From Acidobacteriota bacterium (lineage in GTDB: Bacteria; Acidobacteriota; Terriglobia; UBA7540), in contig SCRD01000018.1 of assembly GCA_004298155.1 (NCBI GenBank), forward strand, positions 1 to 64,000: a stretch of 64,000 nt of DNA. The letters are read 5' to 3'. Made by a program: the position numbers and the translations under genes. The notes below the pieces were generated by a model. That model did no database searches. It saw only the letters and a list, made by a program, of their open reading frames with translations, and had not been told where the DNA came from. Positions 11,159-19,344 of this stretch are shown here, in pieces. Position 1 is the first letter of the stretch; each line of letters begins with the position of its first letter.

Positions 11159-12640
11159 CTAGCTTTCCGATTGTGCTGACCCGGTCAATTCGAAGAAATG
11201 GTGCCCCATGATGGCCAGCGTCAAAGCTTTATCCATGTGTTGCCGGTGGCGGCGGACTGTCTGGGCCAGAAACTTCCAGTACTCTTTCCGGTAGTTGCTG
11301 AGCAGGCCCTGCTTCCAAAGTGATCGCCCGACGGCAAGAATATCCGAGAAAACAATCGGTGTCCGGGTCGGCGCTCCTAGCTGCGAGAGGAAGGTCTGGA
11401 CACGGTTAAAGTACTCGTGGGGATAATAGATAGTTTGCAGAATCCTCCGATAGCCGTCAATCAGCTCCTGAGCATCCATGCGGGGGATGAAATTCATGTC
11501 CACCAGCGTGTTGCTTCCCAGGCTTTCCTTGAGCAGCCGCCCTTCGGCCTTCAACCGGCGCCACAGCTGGGTATTTGGCAAAGCACTCAACAGCCCCACC
11601 ATTGAGATGGGGATAGCAGCGTCCCGGATAAACTGGATCTGGCGCTCGAAAACGTCCGGTGGGTCGTTGTCAAACCCAACGATAAAGCCTGCCATCACCT
11701 CTATACTGTAAGATTGCACAAGCTTGACGCTCTCCAGCAAGTCTTTGCGCAGGTTCTGAAATTTTGTGGTTTCTTTCAGACTTTCCGGCACCGGGGTCTC
11801 GATGCCCATAAAGACCCCGTTGAAGTGCGCATCCCTCATGTATTCCAGGAGGTCTTTGTCCTCGGCAAGGTTAAGCGAAGCTTCCGTGAGGAATGAGAAG
11901 GGATATTTATGATCACGGTTCCATCGGACCAGCTCAGGCAGTAGCTTTTTTACATTCTTCTTGTTGCCAATAAAATTATCATCAACCAGAAACACGCGAC
12001 CTCGCCAGCCCAAATCATAAATCTGATCCAACTCGGCCAGTACCTGTTCGGGAGCCTTGGTTCGAGGCTTTCGACCGTAAATCTCGATGATGTCACAGAA
12101 CTCGCAGGTATAGGGACATCCGCGCGAATATTGCACTGCCATGGCGCTATACTTTCGAAGGTCCAGAAGTTTAAGTTCGGGCACGGGAACCTGTGTCAAA
12201 TCAGGCAGGACAGGGGCCTTGTAGTGCGCTCGGAGGCTGCCTGACTCAAGGTCCTTGACCAGGATGGAAACAAGCTCTTCGGCTTCGCCCTCAACAATAT
12301 GGTCAGCATCGGCGATGTTAGGATCCTTAGTGCTGGCAATCGGGCCACCCACAACTGTCCGCAGGCCGCGTTGTTTGGCCCGAATAATGACTTTCTGCAT
12401 GGATGGTCCCTGTACCATCATGCCGCTCAAAAAAACGACGTCTGCCCAGGCCAGTTCGGAATCCTTAAGCGGCCGCACGTTCAAATCTACCGCGTGCTTC
12501 TCCCACGAGGCCGGCAACATGGCAGCGATAGTAAGCAATCCAAGGGGCGGATAGGCTGAGCGCTTGCCCTGGAAGGGGAGCGCGTGTTTGAAGCTCCAAA
12601 ACGTATCAGGAAACTCAGGGTATATCATCAAAACTTTCAT
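11159..12640 (-). CDS. B12-binding radical SAM enzyme (DUF4070-type)
   Basis: The 493-residue protein combines an N-terminal cobalamin-binding-like domain (residues ~1-135: VLMIYPEFPDTFW, then VVFLSGMMVQGPSMQKVIIRAK and VVGGPIASTKDP) with a radical SAM core. Its [4Fe-4S] motif is CPYTCEFC (Cys175, Cys179, Cys182). The C-terminal part (GGFD-like IVGFDNDPPDVFERQIQFI, ALPNTQLWRRLKAEGRL, then YRRILQTIYYPHEYFNRV) is the DUF4070-type extension found in HpnP-like hopanoid methylases and related lipid- or hopanoid-modifying enzymes. The classic cobalamin DxHxxG is not present, so base-off/His-on binding is not expected. The substrate cannot be read from sequence; a lipid or isoprenoid role is one possibility. 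It stands alone, with about 175 bp to mglA on one side. Confidence 0.88.
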   Translation of the reverse strand: MKVLMIYPEFPDTFWSFKHALPFQGKRSAYPPLGLLTIAAMLPASWEKHAVDLNVRPLKDSELAWADVVFLSGMMVQGPSMQKVIIRAKQRGLRTVVGGPIASTKDPNIADADHIVEGEAEELVSILVKDLESGSLRAHYKAPVLPDLTQVPVPELKLLDLRKYSAMAVQYSRGCPYTCEFCDIIEIYGRKPRTKAPEQVLAELDQIYDLGWRGRVFLVDDNFIGNKKNVKKLLPELVRWNRDHKYPFSFLTEASLNLAEDKDLLEYMRDAHFNGVFMGIETPVPESLKETTKFQNLRKDLLESVKLVQSYSIEVMAGFIVGFDNDPPDVFERQIQFIRDAAIPISMVGLLSALPNTQLWRRLKAEGRLLKESLGSNTLVDMNFIPRMDAQELIDGYRRILQTIYYPHEYFNRVQTFLSQLGAPTRTPIVFSDILAVGRSLWKQGLLSNYRKEYWKFLAQTVRRHRQHMDKALTLAIMGHHFFELTGSAQSES

Positions 12641-13012
12641 TCGGCGGTTTCCATTCTTTGTGAGGAAGGATTTCGCTGCCCGTTACTTGAACGTCCAGTC
12701 TACCACAGCATGTTCCAGCCCCAATACAAGGAAATTCTTGCAAGAAGACTCGTGCGGGTCAGCGGACTTATGGCAGGATGGTGAGAAAATCCTGCCCCGT
12801 GTGCCTGGCATCCCCCAGGAGAGGCCTAGTCATCTGGTCGTCCGCACATGTAGTGGTTTCTGGCAGCCTGCGGGCAAAAAGACGATCGTTGACCTTTTGG
12901 GTTTGTGGCGATAGAGGCTTGGATTCTTCTCGCTTCATGCCCGGCTTTTCGTTGAAAATAACAATTCCGGGCGCTGGGTTATGAAGCCGTCCGGTCCTTT
13001 TGAGGGTTATGG
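12641..13012. other. Intergenic region, nothing recognised
   Basis: I looked for the missing N-terminal half of the downstream permease in all three plus frames and found no matching hydrophobic segments. No RNA gene or clear promoter was seen. Confidence 0.4.
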
Positions 13013-13516
13013 TTGCCCTGTTCTCCTCCAACCCATATGACCCACTTACCTCCTGCCGTTCTTTCTGAAATCAGAATTTTCGCGGCTTACCGTCAGGTCG
13101 ATTGGGGCATCCTGGTGTTCTTTGTGGGGCTTTTCATCATTGTGGGCGGAGCAGAGAAAGCCGGACTGGCGGACCTGCTTCTGAGTCTCTCGCGGACTTG
13201 GAACATCCAAAATCCACGAATCCTTACGGTTGTGGTGGTTGTCCTTTCTAACCTGGTGAGCAATGTTCCGGCTGTCATGCTTCTCAAGTCGGCAATTCCA
13301 GGTTTTACGAATCCGCACATGGGATGGATGGTTCTGGCGATGGCTAGTACGCTGGCGAGCAACCTGCCCATCACTGGCTCAGTGGCAAACATCATCGTGG
13401 TTGAGCGCGCGGGGCCGGAAGCCCATATTCGATTTCGTGACTACTCCCGAGTTGGGACCCCCGTCACGCTACTGACGCTTGGCTTTGGCCTGCTCTGGCT
13501 CTGGTGGGTGATGTGA
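13013..13516 (+). pseudogene. C-terminal half of an SLC13/ArsB-type anion permease
   Basis: The fragment (up to 167 residues) begins with non-family sequence and becomes recognisable at YRQVDWGILVFFVGLFIIVG, continuing with LSNLVSNVPAVMLLK and STLASNLPITGSVANIIVVE, which are typical of the second half of the ArsB/NhaD/SLC13 (CitMHS) permeases. Complete members have about 400 residues with two similar halves; here the whole first half is missing, and the 370 bp upstream does not contain it. Four membrane segments remain. It is therefore most likely a truncated relic, although translation from the ATG at 13040 (MTHLPPAV) cannot be excluded. It converges on the small gene behind msrA. Confidence 0.7.
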
Positions 13517-13539
13517 GGGGCGGGACTTGGTCTGAGGTT

Positions 13540-13752
13540 TTATTTTCCGAAAATTTCCGAGTTCAGTTCGAACCCTGCGCACTTGATGACCGGCAGGCGC
13601 GGATATCGAGCGTACGCGGGATCACTTTCAGAAAGGCGGCAAAGGTAGAACGTGAATCCGCGGCTGTTGCGGACGAGCCGCATGTGCTGGCATGAGTGGC
13701 ACAGCCCCACTTTCAGGTTCGACGATGGCGGTTCTTTGCGGCCAGAATGCAT
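13540..13752 (-). CDS. Four-cysteine mini-protein coupled to msrA
   Basis: A 70-residue protein with a CxxC pair (Cys18, Cys21) and two further cysteines (Cys38 in FTFYLCRLS and Cys58 in LPVIKCAGFE). The spacing suggests a small zinc-ribbon or redox fold. I recall similar short proteins with the pattern 'C-H-x-C ... RGxxFYLC ... YPRLPV..C.GFE' from other bacterial genomes, without a known role; this is memory, not a search. Its ATG lies 2 bp after the msrA stop codon, so it is almost certainly translated with msrA. A role with MsrA in oxidative-stress response or metal handling is only an inference from that coupling. Confidence 0.75.
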   Translation of the reverse strand: MHSGRKEPPSSNLKVGLCHSCQHMRLVRNSRGFTFYLCRLSESDPAYARYPRLPVIKCAGFELNSEIFGK

Positions 13753-13754
13753 TC

Positions 13755-14225
13755 CTAGATTGAACAGTGGGAGAGTCCGCGTTTCTCGAGATATTGCTGG
13801 TGATATTCTTCGGCGCGCCAGAAATCCTGCGCCGGAACAATCTGCGTCACGATGCGACACTTGTAAATTCCAGCCTTATCCAGTTCATCCTTGGCTGCGC
13901 GGGCCGCGGTTTCCTGTTCCGGACTATAAAAGAATATCACCGAGCGGTATTGTGTGCCGACGTCCGGCCCCTGCTGGTTCAGCAGGGTGGGGTTATGATT
14001 CTCCCAAAAGGCCTTAAGGAGCTCCTCGTAGGTAACCATTGACGCATCGAATTCCACTTGCACAACTTCCGCATGGCCGGTCCCGTCGGTGCAGACGTCC
14101 TCGTATGTAGGATTCTTCAGCGTTCCTCCCATGTATCCAACCGCCGTTGACGTGACGCCCTTGATCTTCCGGAAAGTGGCTTCCACGCCCCAGAAGCAGC
14201 CTGCTCCAAACGTTGCCTTTTCCAT
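13755..14225 (-). CDS. msrA: Peptide-methionine (S)-S-oxide reductase MsrA
   Basis: Reduces the S-epimer of methionine sulfoxide in free or protein-bound form. The 156-residue protein has the catalytic motif GCFWG (Cys10), the substrate-pocket segment GYMGG, and the conserved [11 protein letters not shown] and [12 protein letters not shown] blocks. There is no signal peptide, so it acts in the cytoplasm. Only one cysteine (Cys154, in GLSHCSI) stands near the C-terminus and could serve as the resolving cysteine. The small four-cysteine gene follows after 2 bp. msrB is elsewhere in the window (49046-49447), so the two activities are encoded separately here. Confidence 0.97.
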   Translation of the reverse strand: MEKATFGAGCFWGVEATFRKIKGVTSTAVGYMGGTLKNPTYEDVCTDGTGHAEVVQVEFDASMVTYEELLKAFWENHNPTLLNQQGPDVGTQYRSVIFFYSPEQETAARAAKDELDKAGIYKCRIVTQIVPAQDFWRAEEYHQQYLEKRGLSHCSI

Positions 14226-14422
14226 AAATACCCCTTTACTTGAGGATCGCCTGCCCCGAATGATCGCACATTCTCCTCTTGTTAGTATTTATTTTTTGTA
14301 TTGGAAATGCAAGGACGGGCTCGCAGCCGTATCCCGACTCGGTGGTGGCGACGGTTCGTAATTGAAAGTTTTGGCCGGCGACGTTATAATTAAAGCTTTT
14401 GAAGCAGCCTGCAAGGAGCTCC

Positions 14423-14671
14423 ATGAAAACCGATATACATCCGGAATATCACGAGGTCCAGATTGTCTGCGCGTGCGGAAACTCGTTCCAGACGCGCTCG
14501 ACTTACAAGGACACCGTGCTGCACGTGGAAATCTGTTCGAATTGCCACCCCTTTTTCACTGGCAAGCAGAAGCTTGTTGACAGCGCTGGAAGGGTGGAGC
14601 GGTTCCAGAAGAAGTACGAGAATTTTCGCAAAGGCAAGGCAGAGGCCGCTCCGGCTAAGGGTGGGAAGTAG
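14423..14671 (+). CDS. rpmE: 50S ribosomal protein L31
   Basis: The 82-residue protein begins [19 protein letters not shown], the standard L31 start. It is the zinc-binding (C+) form, with Cys16, Cys18, Cys38 and Cys41, and has the conserved HPFFTGKQK block. The C-terminal tail is Lys/Ala-rich ([11 protein letters not shown]). The ATG at 14423 has AAGGAG 6 nt upstream, which rules out the longer in-frame extension. L31 bridges the ribosomal subunits near the central protuberance. A short GGGCCA/TGGCCC hairpin follows the gene, before thyX. Confidence 0.97.
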   Translation: MKTDIHPEYHEVQIVCACGNSFQTRSTYKDTVLHVEICSNCHPFFTGKQKLVDSAGRVERFQKKYENFRKGKAEAAPAKGGK

Positions 14672-14676
14672 CACAC

Positions 14677-14692
14677 GGGCCATTCATGGCCC
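14677..14692 (+). terminator. Short hairpin after rpmE
   Basis: gggcca-ttca-tggccc forms a 6-bp stem with a 4-nt loop, followed by ttatcctcc. It is a weak terminator or attenuator candidate between rpmE and thyX. Confidence 0.35.
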
Positions 14693-14731
14693 TTATCCTC
14701 CTGGGTTTTCAAGTAGATCCCGAAGCGAGAT

Positions 14732-15553
14732 TTGACGGGGCAGAGAACGCTGTTGGCCACCAACCCATCGCCCGACCCATACATCACGCGACCCAAAGTC
14801 TACCTCGTAGGGCGGCAGGCCCTGGTGCCTGAAGAACTCGGCCGCTTCCTCGAAGACGAGGGTGTCCATTTCACGACGGACACAGATGAGGCGGGTGAGG
14901 TTCTGGCCGAAATTGCCGGGCGCACCTGCTACATGTCGTTCGGAAAAGGGCGCAAGACCAACGAAGAGTATCTAGAAAACATTCTGACCTCCAAACACGG
15001 TAGTGTGCTGGAGCACGCCGTATGGAACTTACTGATCACAGGCGTGAGCCGCTCGCTCACGCATGAGCTCGTGAGGCACAGGGCAGGGTTTGGCTATTCC
15101 CAGCTCTCGCAGCGTTACGTGGATGAAGGTGACGCGCGCTACGTGGTGCCGCCGCTTTACCAGGAAAATGAAGCCCTGCGCCGAAAGTGGCAGGAGACGA
15201 TTGAAATGGTCCGCAAGGCCTATGCTGAACTTGCGGAGACTACCAGCAAGTACGTCCAGCAGAAGCGGCCGGAGATGACCCCACGCGACCGTCGCAAGTG
15301 GGCCCGGCAGGCGGCTCGTTCCATCCTGCCCAACGCCACCGAGACCAAAATTTTTGTGACTGGTAATGCCCGCGCCTGGCGCCATTTCCTCGAACTTCGT
15401 GGCAGCCCGCACGCCGATACTGAAATCCGATTGCTGGCCGTGGAAGTCTGCCACGTCCTGAAGAAAGAAAGCCCCAACATCTTCCACGATATCGAAGTCT
15501 ACGACGAAAGCGACGGCATGTCCGCCGTCCGCGTCACGTATTCCAAGGTCTAA
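14732..15553 (+). CDS. thyX: FAD-dependent thymidylate synthase ThyX
   Basis: Makes dTMP from dUMP using FAD, NADPH and methylene-tetrahydrofolate. The 273-residue protein carries the flavin/substrate signature RHRAGFGYSQLSQRY. This has eight residues between RHR and the Ser, against the seven of the textbook RHRX7S; it may be a subgroup feature. GSVLEHAVWNLLITGVSRS and LPNATETKIFVTGNARAW are the other expected blocks. The frame opens with TTG at 14732; a second TTG at 14753 is possible, and no in-frame ATG precedes the conserved RPKVYLVGR. No thyA is visible in the window. It follows rpmE after 60 bp with a small hairpin between. Confidence 0.95.
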   Translation: MTGQRTLLATNPSPDPYITRPKVYLVGRQALVPEELGRFLEDEGVHFTTDTDEAGEVLAEIAGRTCYMSFGKGRKTNEEYLENILTSKHGSVLEHAVWNLLITGVSRSLTHELVRHRAGFGYSQLSQRYVDEGDARYVVPPLYQENEALRRKWQETIEMVRKAYAELAETTSKYVQQKRPEMTPRDRRKWARQAARSILPNATETKIFVTGNARAWRHFLELRGSPHADTEIRLLAVEVCHVLKKESPNIFHDIEVYDESDGMSAVRVTYSKV

Positions 15554-15560
15554 GTTCTCC

Positions 15561-16616
15561 CTACTTAATCCCCACCACCATCGAATCCGGTCCCACCAGA
15601 TGTTCCACGTAGGCTTCAGTGAACCCGACCCTTCTCATCCAGCCGCAGCAGTCGGCTCCGGTGTAGTCGAATCCTCCTTGAGTCTCGATTAGCATATTGA
15701 GGCTCATCAGCAATCCAAAAGCGTTATGGCGGCGATCATCGTCAATCAGAGACTCATAGACGATCAGCGAACCGCCCTTGGGAAGGACATTCACGGCTTT
15801 TGAGAGGAGTGTCATTTTTTGTTCCAGGTTCCAGTCATGCAGGATGTGCCCCATGACCAGCACGTCTGCTCCCGGCAGTTGTTCTTCAAAGAAATTGCCG
15901 GGTTGAAAGGTCAAGCGTTTGTGCAGCCCGAAGGAATGCACGTACTCCTCAAAGATCGGTTGCACGATTGGCAGGTCGAATCCCTTTCCGGTGATGTGAT
16001 CATGCGCCAGAGCCACCTGTGTGGAGAGCCCGCCCTGCGCCGTGCCGACGTCAACAAATGTCTGGTACTTGTTCCACGGGAACTTACGAGCGATCGCAAT
16101 GGCCGGTGGCATGCTGATCCCGGTCATTGCGCTGAGAAACGTCCGCAGGCGCTGCGGGTCGGAGTAAAGTGCATCAAACGTGTCTCCATCAGTGGTGCCG
16201 TTGCTCTCGTTCTGAGGTTTTCCTGTCCGCAATCCTTCCGTCAGCGACCCCCAGTGACTGTAAAGCCGGGCATTGGCCATTTCCAGGATTCCACCGATAT
16301 AGCTGGGCTTGTTCTTGTCGAGAAAGATATTGGACTCGTGCGTGTTGGAATAGCACCCGTCGTGCCGGTTCAGCATATTCATCGCTACCAGCGCATCGAA
16401 AAAATCACGCGAACCGCGAGGATGCAACCCCGCCGCCTGGGTGAGTTCGTCGCCTGTAAGTGGGCCACTTGCAAGGTAAGTGAACACGCCCAGTTCAATA
16501 GCGCTCAATAGAGCTTTAGATCCCCAGAAGCCCAACCCGATTTGCATGATTTTTTCCGGCGTGACGGCCGCATGGGTGCCTCCTGCCGGAATGCGTTGCC
16601 CCACAGAAGTACTCAT
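15561..16616 (-). CDS. Plant-type O-methyltransferase (Methyltransf_2)
   Basis: The 351-residue enzyme resembles acetylserotonin/hydroxyneurosporene O-methyltransferases. The N-terminal dimerisation domain reads [30 protein letters not shown], followed by a winged-helix-like [23 protein letters not shown]. The SAM-binding motif is [16 protein letters not shown], and the catalytic histidine region is [12 protein letters not shown] (His-Asp motif). The substrate is likely a small hydroxylated metabolite, but no biosynthetic genes lie next to it. The ATG at 16616 is preferred because GAAGGTG stands about 6 nt upstream; an ATG 21 nt earlier (MIHEGET) is possible. It faces thyX tail to tail with only 7 bp between stop codons. 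Confidence 0.9.
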   Translation of the reverse strand: MSTSVGQRIPAGGTHAAVTPEKIMQIGLGFWGSKALLSAIELGVFTYLASGPLTGDELTQAAGLHPRGSRDFFDALVAMNMLNRHDGCYSNTHESNIFLDKNKPSYIGGILEMANARLYSHWGSLTEGLRTGKPQNESNGTTDGDTFDALYSDPQRLRTFLSAMTGISMPPAIAIARKFPWNKYQTFVDVGTAQGGLSTQVALAHDHITGKGFDLPIVQPIFEEYVHSFGLHKRLTFQPGNFFEEQLPGADVLVMGHILHDWNLEQKMTLLSKAVNVLPKGGSLIVYESLIDDDRRHNAFGLLMSLNMLIETQGGFDYTGADCCGWMRRVGFTEAYVEHLVGPDSMVVGIK

Positions 16617-16696
16617 CGTTTCACCTTCATGTATCAAGAATCTCCTGCCCCAGACAGGATTGGTTCGAGAATCATATCTGAGCCTTCTCGAATAGT

Positions 16697-17127
16697 CTAC
16701 GGTTTTGCCAATGCAGCACGCTGATCCTCGCGATTTAGGCCTTGCTGTCGAATTTGTACGACACGCTCGCGCAGGGCATGTAGCTGATTTTCCCCCAAAC
16801 CGGCCGCCCAGATATTAGCGCATTCATTTTCCAGCGTGTCATGCAGAGCAACACCAATGCCCCTGGTTTCGAGCCCGGTGGCCACGGCGTGAAGGTCCCG
16901 GGCGAAAAACGAATGGGAACACAGGTTGGCGCTGGGATAATCAGAAACGACGGCCACAAAGACCAATCGAGCTTTCTTCAGCAGGCTCGCAGATCGGATA
17001 GAGGTTTCGAGCGCCGTATTACCAATCGCTCATTGCACACGCTGCGCCCAATAGATGACTGCACAGCCTTCGGCGTTTACCCGGTCACCGTGCCGCACTG
17101 TCACTCGCGTATCCCGTGAAAGTTTCT
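16697..17127 (-). pseudogene. Class II photolyase N-terminal relic
   Basis: Read on the minus strand from about 17127, the frame gives RDTRVTVRHGDRVNAEG, then CAVIYWAQRVQ, an in-frame TGA at 17030-17032, and AIGNTALETSIRSASLLKK followed by VAVVSDYPSANLCSHSFFA. This matches the N-terminal antenna-domain pattern of class II CPD photolyases (YW..RAQR...N.AL..AI..AN.L..P..V......YP.ANLRH..F). The match fades at about GIGVAL (16844). The remaining ~50 codons ([18 protein letters not shown] and so on) are open but not photolyase and may come from another gene joined by deletion. No FAD-binding domain follows. It is a decayed relic squeezed between the O-methyltransferase and rhomboid genes. Confidence 0.65.
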
Positions 17128-17150
17128 CAAGGGTGCCCACGGTTGCAGGT

Positions 17151-18590
17151 TTACGAGCCGGCAGCTTTCTGGTACCTGGTCATGTGGTCCCTCATCGTTT
17201 TGTCGCCGGGGTTTAGCGATAGCGCTTTCTTCTGGGTCTCCACAGCCTGCTGGTACTTGCCGTTCAGGTAGAGCGCTTCGGCGAGGGTATCGATGAAAGC
17301 CGCTTGCTTCCAACTGCTCAACTCGACTGCCTTTTGCGCCTGCGCGAGTGCTTCCGTTGAATTGCGGTAGCGGACGTCGTCAGCGGTTGCCAGCAGCCAG
17401 GCCATGTTGTTGCGAGCCTCGGCATTGTCAGGTTTCAGCCGGATGGCTGCCTGGTAGTGCTGGATAGCTTCCGGATAGAGCTTTTGCTGGGCACAAAGGT
17501 CGGCCAGGTCCTCCTGCGCTTCGAAAGTCTGGGGGGCGTTGCCGACGATTTCAGCAAGCAATTCATGGGCTTTCCCAGGCTGGCCTTCGCGGGCGTAACT
17601 TACCGCCAGGCCCAGTTGGGCCGCGGGTGAGCCAGGGCTAAGACGCAAAGCCTGATTGTATTCGTGGATGGCGTCAGCATACTGGTTGTGGCTGAGGTAA
17701 AACGCGGCCAGCGCTTCATAGGGCCGCTCGTCGCGTGGGTATTCACTCGCCGCCTGTTGAAACCTCTCGACCGCATGCGCATCCTGTCGCTGCTCCCAGT
17801 AGCGGCGACCTTCGTCAATCAACCGGGAGGCCTGCTGCGTGGCACGATATTTGTCCGCCGTGGCGAACAGGGAGAGCCCGACGATGGCGACCGGCAGGAT
17901 AATAGCCTGCCGGGGGATTGCGGAGAGCGTCCAACGATAAAATCTGCCGGCAATCGGAGGAGGAACCATCAAGGCCAACAGGATGCCACCCGCCAGGCCG
18001 CCAGTATGCCCCCAGTTGTCAATTAAATTCCGCATGCTCAGCCCGATGGCGTAGTTGAGAATAATTAACAGCACCATGCCCTTGCCAAAAGCCCGTTTCC
18101 AGCGCCGGGGAACCACCTCGGGATACAACCATCCGACCACCAGCATGGCGCCTGCGATGCCGAAGATAGCTCCGGAAGCTCCCGCGGCGATGTTGTGGGA
18201 CATCTTCATCGAGAGCCATGAGCCGGCGATGCCAGCCCCAACATATATGAGCGAGAAGCGGGTGTAGCCGTAAATGCGTTCAAGGACTGGTCCCAACAGA
18301 TAAAGCGCGTACATGTTGACGGCCAGGTGAAACCACCCGATGTGCAGAAACATCGGCATGACCAGCCGCCATTCGTCGCCACGCCGAAAGTAGGGCCCGT
18401 AGGACGCGCCGAAATTCAACAGGACGTCGGTGTCTTTTGAACCGCCCGCCAGCGTCATCAGGATGAAGACAACGACGCACAGCGCGATCAGCGTGAGCGT
18501 AGCGACGGGCCAGAAGCGTCGCTGCTTCAGGAAGACGGGCGGCACGGGGTTCATCCGTTGCGGCATGACGGGTCGTCGATAATCAGCCAT
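17151..18590 (-). CDS. Rhomboid intramembrane protease fused to TPR repeats
   Basis: The 479-residue protein has an N-terminal rhomboid domain (about residues 25-220). It shows six or more membrane segments, the active-site serine in GASGAIFG (Ser139), the catalytic histidine in NWGHTGGLAGG (His195), and the WRLVMPMFLHIGWFHLAVNM block of loop 1/TM2. After a last hydrophobic segment (AIILPVAIVGLSLFATA) the C-terminal 220 residues form at least four TPR units, with patterns such as ERPYEALAAFYLSHNQYADAI and PEAIQHYQAAIRLKPDNAEA. The TPR part probably recruits substrates or partners outside the membrane. It starts with ATG and precedes the photolyase relic. Substrates are unknown. Confidence 0.93.
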   Translation of the reverse strand: MADYRRPVMPQRMNPVPPVFLKQRRFWPVATLTLIALCVVVFILMTLAGGSKDTDVLLNFGASYGPYFRRGDEWRLVMPMFLHIGWFHLAVNMYALYLLGPVLERIYGYTRFSLIYVGAGIAGSWLSMKMSHNIAAGASGAIFGIAGAMLVVGWLYPEVVPRRWKRAFGKGMVLLIILNYAIGLSMRNLIDNWGHTGGLAGGILLALMVPPPIAGRFYRWTLSAIPRQAIILPVAIVGLSLFATADKYRATQQASRLIDEGRRYWEQRQDAHAVERFQQAASEYPRDERPYEALAAFYLSHNQYADAIHEYNQALRLSPGSPAAQLGLAVSYAREGQPGKAHELLAEIVGNAPQTFEAQEDLADLCAQQKLYPEAIQHYQAAIRLKPDNAEARNNMAWLLATADDVRYRNSTEALAQAQKAVELSSWKQAAFIDTLAEALYLNGKYQQAVETQKKALSLNPGDKTMRDHMTRYQKAAGS

Positions 18591-18631
18591 AATTCGTGTG
18601 TTCAGCTTCGGCCATGGTGCGGGCAGGATCG

Positions 18632-19219
18632 TTATAGGTTGTCAATGACTTCGTAATAGCTCTCACCTGCACAGTTCCGGCAAAGGATCCGGCTTTCCAC
18701 ATACTTCTCCCGCCCGTCGTTGATGCCTTCTCCACATTCGTCACAGGCCACGCGCCGACGCGGCCGTCCGGGCAGGTCCTCCGGTCGAATTTTTACGCGG
18801 ACATGCTGCACGGTGAAGAGATCGGTTTCGTCCATTACTTTATAAGCCTCAAGCTGTCGCTTATAAGGATCGGCAGAATTCCCCTCAAATGATTTGGCTT
18901 TTTCCCGGGCGTCGTCGCGCGCCACGACGCGCACCGCCTGTTTCGTCTCGATATCGACGAAGGTGGCCGCAACTTTTCCGTAGTCGAGGTATTTCAGAGA
19001 GCGCTTCCCCAGCCGGCACCCCGTCACCAGACTGACGGCGTCTGTTGCGCAGCGGTCGATTTCAACAAAAGTAATCAGGCGTTTGCGGTATTTGACGGGG
19101 TCGTCGATTCCCAATTTTTCGAGGCCCAGCATGGCCATTCGCACACCCAGCACCTGCCCGGGACACATGTGGCCGTGGTTCTCTGCAGCCAGGTCGAGAT
19201 ATTCCTCAAGAGATTTCAT
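18632..19219 (-). CDS. FmdE-like protein with C-terminal zinc finger
   Basis: The 195-residue protein has the FmdE domain (formylmethanofuran dehydrogenase subunit E family). Its metal-site segment is [19 protein letters not shown] (residues ~15-33) and a second block reads [23 protein letters not shown]. The C-terminus is a treble-clef/TraR-like zinc finger with two CxxC pairs (CDECGEG and CRNCAGE). In bacteria without methanofuran pathways, FmdE-type proteins are thought to act in molybdenum or tungsten enzyme maturation or metal binding; the role is not established. It lies 41 bp upstream of the rhomboid gene on the same strand, so both may be co-transcribed. Confidence 0.88.
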   Translation of the reverse strand: MKSLEEYLDLAAENHGHMCPGQVLGVRMAMLGLEKLGIDDPVKYRKRLITFVEIDRCATDAVSLVTGCRLGKRSLKYLDYGKVAATFVDIETKQAVRVVARDDAREKAKSFEGNSADPYKRQLEAYKVMDETDLFTVQHVRVKIRPEDLPGRPRRRVACDECGEGINDGREKYVESRILCRNCAGESYYEVIDNL

Positions 19220-19344
19220 AGGGTTAGCGTCCCACCGGCGCTCGCCTTCGAGAATTATACCACCCGGTCACGAGCGGGTTGATAAGGCGCTCTCACGTGT
19301 TGTGGTACATAAGTCGCCAGTAGGAGGTTCCGATTTTCAGGGAA

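Noticed and set aside
12768-13031. Minus-strand frame between the radical SAM gene and the permease fragment
   Set aside because: No recognisable motif, no ribosome site, and it opposes the permease relic.
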